Source: Hyphomonas oceanitis SCH89
GTDB lineage: Bacteria; Pseudomonadota; Alphaproteobacteria; Caulobacterales; Hyphomonadaceae
Length of the DNA stretch: 64,000 nucleotides
Reading direction: 5' to 3'
Assembly: GCF_000685295.1 (NCBI RefSeq)
Contig: NZ_ARYL01000024.1
Location: 1-64,000, forward strand
Each line of letters opens with the position of its first letter. Positions within the stretch are counted from its first letter, which is position 1. Both the position numbers and the translations under genes were made by a program. Below are positions 57,407 to 64,000 of this stretch, in pieces. The notes below the pieces were generated by a model that was not told the DNA's origin, did not search any database, and saw only the letters and a list, made by a program, of their open reading frames with translations.

Positions 57407-59287
57407 ATGCGCAGCTCCGTTTCCATCATCGCCCTCGCCCTTGTTTTGTCGGCTTGCGCCACAAAGCCAGCCCCTGCGGAACCACTGAATGCCGCACCCG
57501 TCGCCGAAGCACCGGTCGAAACCCAGTCTGAATTGAGTGCCCGGCTGAATACCTGGTTTGACGCCAAATACGAAGAACAGCTCCAGTTCAGCCCGATGGG
57601 GCTGACCTTCCTTGGCCGTAAGGACAAGAACGATCAGATCGATTGCATGACATTGGCTTGCCAGGATGAACAACTGGCGTGGCTGAAAGAAGTAACCGAG
57701 GAAATGGAAGCTTCGTTCGACTATGACGCGCTCTCGGCGGACGACAAGATGTCCTACGATATCTGGAAGTACCAATATGACGAAGCCGCCAAAGGCGCGG
57801 CCTTCCGTTACAACGGTTTCGTGTTCGACCAGATGAACGGCATCCAGAATTTCCTGCCGACCTTCCTGATCAGCTTCCACACGGTCGACACCCCGGAAGA
57901 CATGACCGCCTACATCAAGCGCATCAGCGGCAGCGCCCGCGCCCTGCATGAAGCGATCAATGTGGCGCAGGAATCTGCCGATCGCGGCGTGCACGCGCCA
58001 AAATTCGCTTATGAAGGCGTGATCGATCAGTCGCAAAAGATCATCACTGGTGCGCCGTTCACGGACGGTGAAGACAGCGCCATTTATGCTGATGTCAAAT
58101 CCGATATCCAGGCGCTGGTCGACAATGGCAGCATTGATGAGGTGCAAGGCGGCGTCTTCCTCGCCGAAGCGGAAGAAGCCCTCAAGGGCGATTTCCTCAC
58201 CGCGTATGAAGACGTGATCGCCTTCGCGACGGCTGACATGGCCAACTCGCCGGACTCGACCCAGCCGGTCGGCGCCTACCTCCAACCAGATGGCGCCGCC
58301 TATTACAATTATCGCCTCGAAACCCAGACAACCACGCAGATGACTGCCGACGAGATTCACGAACTTGGCCTCTCGGAAGTCGCCCGCCTGCGCGGCGACA
58401 TGGAAGCCATCAAGGAGCAGGTCGGGTTTGAGGGCACGCTGAACGAGTTCTTCACCATGCTGCGCGACAGCAAGGATGACGAGCGCTTCTACTATCCGAA
58501 TACGGATGAAGGGCGTCTCGCCTATATCACTGACGCAACGGCCGATATCAATCGCATCAAGGAACAGCTGCCGAACTATTTCGGCATCCTGCCCAAAGCC
58601 GATCTTGTCGTGAAGCGCGTCGAGGCCTTCCGCGAACAGGACGGCGCCGCCCAGCACTACTATCCGGGCACACCGGATGGCTCGCGCCCCGGCATCTATT
58701 ACGCGCACCTCTCGGACATGACATCCATGCCGAAGCGCGAACTCGAAGTGATCGCCTATCATGAGGGCATCCCGGGCCACCACATGCAGATCTCGATCGC
58801 GCAGGAACTGACAGGCGTTCCGATGTTCCGCACACAGGCTGGCTTTACGGCCTATGCCGAAGGCTGGGGTCTTTATGCCGAATGGCTCGCCAAGGAAATG
58901 CCGGGCACCTATGCCGACCCCTATTCGGACTTCGGTCGCCTGGGCTCGGAAATCTGGCGCGCGATCCGCCTGGTGATCGACACCGGCCTGCACTCGAAAG
59001 GCTGGACCGAAGAACAGGCCGTTCAGTACTTCCTTGATAATGCCGCCATCACGGAAACGCAGGCTCGCTCGGAAGTGCAGCGCTACATCGTGATGCCGGG
59101 TCAGGCGACCGCCTACAAGATCGGTATGATCAAGATCCAGGAGCTGCGTGCGAAGGCCGAAGCCGAACTTGGCGACAAGTTCGATATCCGCGGCTTTCAT
59201 GACACGGTTCTCGGTGGCGGCTCACTGCCCCTTGAGCTGCTTGAGCGCAAGGTCGACGCCTGGATCGAGACGCAGAAGGCCTCCTGA
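57407..59287 (+). CDS. DUF885 metallopeptidase-like lipoprotein
   Basis: The ATG at 57407, with GGGAGGA upstream, begins a lipoprotein signal (MRSSVSIIALALVLSAC, Cys at 17) and gives 626 residues. The DUF885 domain contains the zinc-binding-like HEGIPGHH at about residue 452 and downstream TAYAEGWGLYAEWLAKE, which supplies a Glu ligand as in gluzincins. Members are thought to be carboxypeptidase-like. A terminator follows. Confidence 0.88.
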   Translation: MRSSVSIIALALVLSACATKPAPAEPLNAAPVAEAPVETQSELSARLNTWFDAKYEEQLQFSPMGLTFLGRKDKNDQIDCMTLACQDEQLAWLKEVTEEMEASFDYDALSADDKMSYDIWKYQYDEAAKGAAFRYNGFVFDQMNGIQNFLPTFLISFHTVDTPEDMTAYIKRISGSARALHEAINVAQESADRGVHAPKFAYEGVIDQSQKIITGAPFTDGEDSAIYADVKSDIQALVDNGSIDEVQGGVFLAEAEEALKGDFLTAYEDVIAFATADMANSPDSTQPVGAYLQPDGAAYYNYRLETQTTTQMTADEIHELGLSEVARLRGDMEAIKEQVGFEGTLNEFFTMLRDSKDDERFYYPNTDEGRLAYITDATADINRIKEQLPNYFGILPKADLVVKRVEAFREQDGAAQHYYPGTPDGSRPGIYYAHLSDMTSMPKRELEVIAYHEGIPGHHMQISIAQELTGVPMFRTQAGFTAYAEGWGLYAEWLAKEMPGTYADPYSDFGRLGSEIWRAIRLVIDTGLHSKGWTEEQAVQYFLDNAAITETQARSEVQRYIVMPGQATAYKIGMIKIQELRAKAEAELGDKFDIRGFHDTVLGGGSLPLELLERKVDAWIETQKAS

Positions 59288-59310
59288 GGCTTTCCGCGCG
59301 CGAACCAGAA

Positions 59311-59346
59311 AAGCCCTCTCCGGAAACGGGGAGGGCTTTTTCTTTT
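59311..59346 (+). terminator. Terminator of the DUF885 gene
   Basis: An AAGCCCTC.../...GAGGGCTT stem with a GGAAAC-containing loop is followed by TTTTTCTTTT, 24 bases after the stop. Confidence 0.88.
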
Positions 59347-59368
59347 GCCCGCTATATGCACCGCAAAA

Positions 59369-59384
59369 AAGTTAGCGCTAACTT
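59369..59384 (+). promoter_or_regulatory. LacI-family operator-like palindrome
   Basis: AAGTTAGCGCTAACTT is a perfect 16-bp palindrome with a central CG, the form typical of LacI/GalR-family operators. It lies 58 bases before the GH43 gene start, and TTGACT overlaps its right edge at 59383-59388. The regulator gene is not in this window. Confidence 0.65.
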
Positions 59385-59442
59385 GACTTCAGAACTGCCA
59401 GTCCGGACAGTCAGAAATGGCAGACTGTGGGAGGAAGATGCC

Positions 59443-60453
59443 ATGTCGAACCGCCTTGCAGCGATAGCTCTGATCGCCACGCTCGCCGCCTGCGCCAGCC
59501 CGGCCTCTCGGCCATACAGCGCTGCGCCTGACGGCACGCAGGCCATCAATCCGATCATCACCAACATTTTCACGGCAGATCCTGCCCCCATAGTCCATGA
59601 CGGGCGCGTCTACCTCTATGTCGGGCACGACGAGGCCGGCGAAGGCGAGATGTTCCGCATGACGGAATGGCGCGTCTATTCAACAGACGACATGAAAACG
59701 TGGACCGATCATGGCGCCATCATGAAACCGACCGACTTCAAATGGGCGGTCGCCGACGCCTGGGCATCTGAACCGATCGAGAAGGACGGCAAGTTCTGGC
59801 TATACACTGCCGTCGAGCATGATGAGACGGATCACGGCAAGTCCATCGGTGTCGCGGTCTCAGATAGCCCCACAGGCCCCTTCACTGATGCGCTCGGCAA
59901 GGCGCTCGTCGCAAATTCAGAAACGGACGGCCCGCACACATGGGATGACATTGATCCCACCGTCTTCGAGGACGAGGACGGGACGTTCTGGCTCTACTGG
60001 GGCAATGCCAATCTCTATTACGCGCCGCTGGCGGACGACATGGTGAGCTTCGCCGCGCCGGTCCGGAAGGTTGCCCTGACGCATTTCGAGGAAGGCTCGT
60101 GGCTCTTCAAACGCGGCAGCCTCTACTACATGGCCTATGCCGGCATCGACGAAGCGGAGAACGAGAACGAACAGATCTACTATTCGACTGCGCCAACCGT
60201 CACAGGTCCCTGGACCTATCGCGGAAAGATCATGGGCCCAGGCGAGAACAGTTTCACGATCCATCCCGGCATCGTCGAATTCAGGGGCGACTGGTATTTC
60301 TTCTATCACAATGCGGCGCTCAGCATTGATGGTGTGGAAGGCGCAATGGGCCGCCGCTCGGTTCGCGCAGAACACCTCTATTTCAATGAGGATGGCAGCA
60401 TCCGCCCCATTACCGCAACGCAAGGCGGTCTCACCCTGCCCCGGCAGGACTGA
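59443..60453 (+). CDS. Glycoside hydrolase family 43-like lipoprotein
   Basis: The ATG at 59443, with GGGAGGAAG upstream, starts a lipoprotein signal (MSNRLAAIALIATLAAC, Cys at 17) and gives 336 residues. The five-bladed propeller pattern of GH43 is seen: TADPAPIVHDGRVYLYVGHD, then WASEPIEKDGKFWLYTAVE, DIDPTVFEDEDGTFWLYWG and SFTIHPGIVEFRGDWYFFYH. The acidic residues in DPAP, IDPTVF and the mid-chain FEEGSW segment fit the catalytic triad. It likely cleaves arabinan or xylan side chains. The palindrome upstream suggests sugar control. Confidence 0.86.
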   Translation: MSNRLAAIALIATLAACASPASRPYSAAPDGTQAINPIITNIFTADPAPIVHDGRVYLYVGHDEAGEGEMFRMTEWRVYSTDDMKTWTDHGAIMKPTDFKWAVADAWASEPIEKDGKFWLYTAVEHDETDHGKSIGVAVSDSPTGPFTDALGKALVANSETDGPHTWDDIDPTVFEDEDGTFWLYWGNANLYYAPLADDMVSFAAPVRKVALTHFEEGSWLFKRGSLYYMAYAGIDEAENENEQIYYSTAPTVTGPWTYRGKIMGPGENSFTIHPGIVEFRGDWYFFYHNAALSIDGVEGAMGRRSVRAEHLYFNEDGSIRPITATQGGLTLPRQD

Positions 60454-60552
60454 CGCAGCTCACACCAGACGTATTCGAAGCGACGTCGCGGCAGGGCTTG
60501 TCACGACAGGGACCTTGCCTAGGCTTTAGCAACGCCTGCTGCGGAGCCAAAG

Positions 60553-61737
60553 ATGAACCTCACCTTCAGCCCTGAAACCGAAGTCTTTCGTGCAAAAGTA
60601 CGGGCCTTCTTCGAGACCGAGTTTCCTGCGGAGATCATCGCGAAAAACCGGGCGGGAAAATCCCTGACAACCGAAGACATCCGCCGCTCGGAAATGGCGC
60701 TTGGTGCCAAAGGCTGGCTCGCGAGTGCCTGGCCTGAGGAATATGGCGGTCCCGGCTGGTCGGTCGAGGAGCAATATGTCTTCGATGAAGAGCTTGAGCG
60801 CGCTGGCGTGCCGACCGTCACGCCGATGGGCGTCGTCTATGTCGGCCCCGTGCTCTACACATTTGCGTCCGACGATCAGAAAGCCAAATGGCTGCCGGGC
60901 ATTCGCGACGGTTCTGTCGGTTGGGCGCAGGGCTATTCCGAACCGGGCGCGGGCTCAGACCTCGCCTCGCTCCAGTTCAGCGCCGTTCTGGAAGACGGCA
61001 CTTACACACTCAATGGCCACAAGATATGGACTTCCGCCGCCCAGCATGCCGACTGGATCTTCCTGCTCGCGCGCACGAGCAGTGAAGGCAAGAAGCAGGA
61101 AGGCATCACCTTCATCTGCTGCCCGATGGACGCGCCCGGTGTAACGCTCATCCCGATCATCACGATCGACGGCAAGCACGTGCTCAACGAAGTCCTGTTC
61201 GACAATGTGAAAGTGCCTGAGGACTATCGCATCGGCGAAGAGGGCAAGGGCTGGACCTATTCGCAATACCTGCTTGGCTTCGAGCGCACATCCTACGCCC
61301 GCATTGGCGGCAAGCGCGCCATGTTGCGGCATGCCCGCGAACTAGCCTCTTCCATTCCGAATGGCGGCAACCATCGCCTGATCGATGATGCGGCCTTCGC
61401 CCGCAAGCTCACCGAGGCCGAAATGGCTGTTGACGGGCTCGAAATGACGGTCTTTCGGGTATTATCCGGGCTTTCTTCGGGGGGATCTCCGGGTGATGCA
61501 GCATCGACGATCAAGATCCTCGCGACGCAAACTCACCAGCAGATTACCGAGCTTTTCCTCGACACAGCCGCCGCCTTTGCCCAGCCAGGTTTCGGTGCAA
61601 ACGCGGCGGATATCGGCCTGCCTCTCCACGCCGCAAAAGATGTATCAGCCTATTTCGCCGGCCGCGCCCAGTCGATCTATGGGGGCACGAACGAAATCCA
61701 GCGCACCATTATTGCGCGCAAAGTTTTAGGCCTCTAG
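60553..61737 (+). CDS. Acyl-CoA dehydrogenase
   Basis: This 394-residue FAD flavoprotein has the ACAD signatures GYSEPGAGSDLASL (about residues 131-144), GHKIWTSAAQHADW and the C-terminal IYGGTNEIQRTIIARKVLGL. Such enzymes oxidise acyl-CoA esters at C2-C3. The long-branch pattern fits the FadE-like enzymes often found with steroid or branched-chain degradation, but no such genes are nearby. It shares CTAG with dsbB. Confidence 0.92.
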   Translation: MNLTFSPETEVFRAKVRAFFETEFPAEIIAKNRAGKSLTTEDIRRSEMALGAKGWLASAWPEEYGGPGWSVEEQYVFDEELERAGVPTVTPMGVVYVGPVLYTFASDDQKAKWLPGIRDGSVGWAQGYSEPGAGSDLASLQFSAVLEDGTYTLNGHKIWTSAAQHADWIFLLARTSSEGKKQEGITFICCPMDAPGVTLIPIITIDGKHVLNEVLFDNVKVPEDYRIGEEGKGWTYSQYLLGFERTSYARIGGKRAMLRHARELASSIPNGGNHRLIDDAAFARKLTEAEMAVDGLEMTVFRVLSGLSSGGSPGDAASTIKILATQTHQQITELFLDTAAAFAQPGFGANAADIGLPLHAAKDVSAYFAGRAQSIYGGTNEIQRTIIARKVLGL

Positions 61738-62240
61738 CGCCGCACTGTCGCTGCAGCTGCCACAAAGCTCAGCGCTGACAGGATCAGCGAGACGACACCG
61801 TTCCATCCGGCCATGGACAGGCCGAGGATGTAGAAGGGTGCTGCGGTACAATCAGCCACGTGGAAATTCTGGTTCAGGTCCCGGATCGCGAAGGGGTCCA
61901 CCGCCGCAGCCGCAGCGCATCCGGCGGGTGGCGGGAACAGCTTCCATTCAACGCCAGCGTGGTACGCGGCCACGACTGCGCCGACGCCAAACACCAATCC
62001 GATCAGCACGTTCAGCGCCACGAGGAAGCGCCGCTTTGGCTGCCATCGCCAGATAGCGAGGCCTGTGACGGTCATGGCGATCAATGCCCAATAGACTTCC
62101 CGCTGGCGCAGGCAGAGCGGACAGGGCGCAAGGCCGCCAAACGTCTGGAAGCCGTGCGCGATGGCGATCATCAGCGCGGATATGACCAGCGCTGCCGCAG
62201 GCCACGTCCAGTCCCTCAAGAGCATTTGGAGCTTCAACAT
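61734..62240 (-). CDS. dsbB: Disulfide bond formation protein B
   Basis: DsbB reoxidises DsbA and passes electrons to quinones. Four hydrophobic segments are present with the two cysteine pairs: C40 and C43 in APCPLCLRQ and C108 and C131 (PPAGC and VADC). The ATG at 62240 gives 168 residues. A longer open frame upstream would overlap exoD and is rejected. An ATG at 62225 is also possible. Confidence 0.9.
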   Translation of the reverse strand: MLKLQMLLRDWTWPAAALVISALMIAIAHGFQTFGGLAPCPLCLRQREVYWALIAMTVTGLAIWRWQPKRRFLVALNVLIGLVFGVGAVVAAYHAGVEWKLFPPPAGCAAAAAVDPFAIRDLNQNFHVADCTAAPFYILGLSMAGWNGVVSLILSALSFVAAAATVRR

Positions 62241-62287
62241 CCTGCCACTAACACCGCCATTGCCGGCACCCACAATGCGGCGCAGCG

Positions 62288-62935
62288 TCACGATGGCGTG
62301 AGACCCATGATTGTGTCCTTCGCGGCACCGATCAGGGCCAGCAAAGCGACTGGTCCCAACACGACCAGCCCGAATATCCAGGCCAGCCCCAGCAATAGTC
62401 CGAGGATAACCAGAATACCGTCCTTGTTGATCAGACCAAAGCTCGCCAACGCCACGCCAAAGCCCGGTACGGTGTTCGTCATCGGCAGCGGCAGCAGAAT
62501 TGATGCGCTGAAAAGGCACAGGAAAGCGCCGATAATCCGCTCGGATCGCTTCCCCGTAATTACCTTAAACCTTGGTTTCGTGAAGGTTTCTATCCAGCCA
62601 AGCCACTTACGTCCGCCCCTGGCCATCTGGGTCAGGCCCTTGCGGTCGATTTTCCGCTCGCCGAACTTTTCCGGCATCCATGGCTGCGAACGGCCAGCGG
62701 CCATCTGGCCTGCCAAGGCCATCATGGGCAATGAAACCACCTGTGGCACGCCATAAAGGAATGGAATGCAGCAGGGCAGCGCCAGGAAGAACAGCCCGGC
62801 GCCGAACGCGCTTTCGTCCAGTTGATCCATGATATCGCGCAGCGTCAGCCCCTCTTCAGGGGCGCTTGCGGCCATGGCCTCAAGGGTTTGCAACAAGGTC
62901 CGCTCGGCGGCAAAAGAGGCGTTTGGCATGTGCAT
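62288..62935 (-). CDS. exoD: ExoD-family exopolysaccharide synthesis protein
   Basis: This 215-residue protein has the ExoD pattern: an N-terminal helical segment (LTLRDIMDQLDESAFGAGLFFLALPCCIPF), then about four to five hydrophobic segments. ExoD of Rhizobium is needed for exopolysaccharide production and alkali tolerance. The ATG at 62935 is used, as longer readings run antisense through tRNA-Leu. dsbB follows on the same strand. Confidence 0.87.
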   Translation of the reverse strand: MHMPNASFAAERTLLQTLEAMAASAPEEGLTLRDIMDQLDESAFGAGLFFLALPCCIPFLYGVPQVVSLPMMALAGQMAAGRSQPWMPEKFGERKIDRKGLTQMARGGRKWLGWIETFTKPRFKVITGKRSERIIGAFLCLFSASILLPLPMTNTVPGFGVALASFGLINKDGILVILGLLLGLAWIFGLVVLGPVALLALIGAAKDTIMGLTPS

Positions 62936-63018
62936 TGTGTTAGCGGCCTTCTCCCGCCGCGTCGAGATGATTGACAGGACGGCCTGCCATGCGGCAGGAG
63001 AAGCCTTCCCTGTTAAGG

Positions 63019-63105
63019 GCCTCTGTGGCGGAACTGGTAGACGCGACGGATTCAAAATCCGTTTCTGGTGACAGAGTGCCGGTTCGAGTCCGGCCAGAGG
63101 TACCA
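63019..63105 (+). tRNA. tRNA-Leu (anticodon CAA)
   Basis: The acceptor stem is GCCTCTG/CAGAGGT (with G1:T72). The anticodon stem ACGGA/TCCGT has loop TTCAAAA with anticodon CAA. A long variable arm typical of class II tRNAs, T-loop TTCGAGT, discriminator A and encoded CCA complete an 87-base gene. Confidence 0.96.
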
Positions 63106-63122
63106 AAGGGCACGGCGCCCGT

Positions 63123-64000
<878 letters not shown>

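Noticed and set aside
57401-59200. A 599-codon open frame on the minus strand
   Set aside because: It is antisense to the DUF885 gene, which has a good Shine-Dalgarno, signal peptide and motif.

Overview
The window is a gene-dense, GC-rich stretch of a bacterial chromosome. It reads as an alphaproteobacterium, most likely of the Hyphomonadaceae/Caulobacterales type. This is inferred from gene content: a YlxR-L7Ae fusion after nusA, the hemC-hemD-mitofilin-like-hemY order, an ExoD protein, an EnvC-like LytM factor next to a CtpA protease, and many ATGA/GTGA operon overlaps. I see no insertion sequence, prophage, CRISPR array or rRNA. Two tRNA genes are present, tRNA-Thr(CGT) and tRNA-Leu(CAA).

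Layout. 1-3.6 kb: rpmE (L31) with an abnormal start, a secreted caspase-like protein with tandem four-Cys repeats, and an alanine/glycine:cation symporter. 3.8-10.3 kb: a translation and envelope run, miaB-phoH-ybeY-corC-lnt-XRE regulator-trmB. 10.3-22.6 kb: a cold-shock gene, then the information-processing superoperon rimP-nusA-ylxR-infB-(PH-like membrane protein)-rbfA-(second membrane protein)-truB-(lipoprotein)-rpsO-pnp. 22.7-26 kb: two CAP-domain secreted proteins around a uridine-kinase-like gene and a ZIP-like transporter. 26-31.4 kb: fabA and fabI, an SH3-like protein, a hydroxyacid dehydrogenase, a family 2 glycosyltransferase and an O-antigen-ligase-like protein.

31.4-48.2 kb is mostly minus strand: thrS, yidD with a NifU-like protein, a lipoprotein, cysS, folE (plus strand), an alpha/beta hydrolase, rppH, a divergent polysaccharide deacetylase, ctpA, an EnvC-like factor, an orphan protein with a HEPN-like motif, an M28 peptidase, a thioredoxin-fold lipoprotein, a GNAT, mdh and a BI-1 protein. 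48.5-52.7 kb: DUF2853, thpR and a three-gene glycan-transfer set (GT-C membrane protein, DPM1-like GT2, SMR-like transporter). 52.7-57.3 kb: tRNA-Thr and the hem operon. 57.4-64 kb: a DUF885 metallopeptidase lipoprotein, a GH43-like lipoprotein behind a LacI-type palindrome, an acyl-CoA dehydrogenase, dsbB, exoD, tRNA-Leu and a truncated MBOAT acyltransferase.

Most of the window is housekeeping. The items most worth a second look are the Cys4-repeat caspase-like protein, the paired palindromes over the promoter of a degenerate CAP protein, the hairpins in front of rimP and in front of a lipoprotein start codon, the orphan Rx4H protein, the GT-C/GT2/SMR set, and the LacI-type operator before the GH43 gene. 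No complete, clearly novel multi-gene system could be established from sequence alone.
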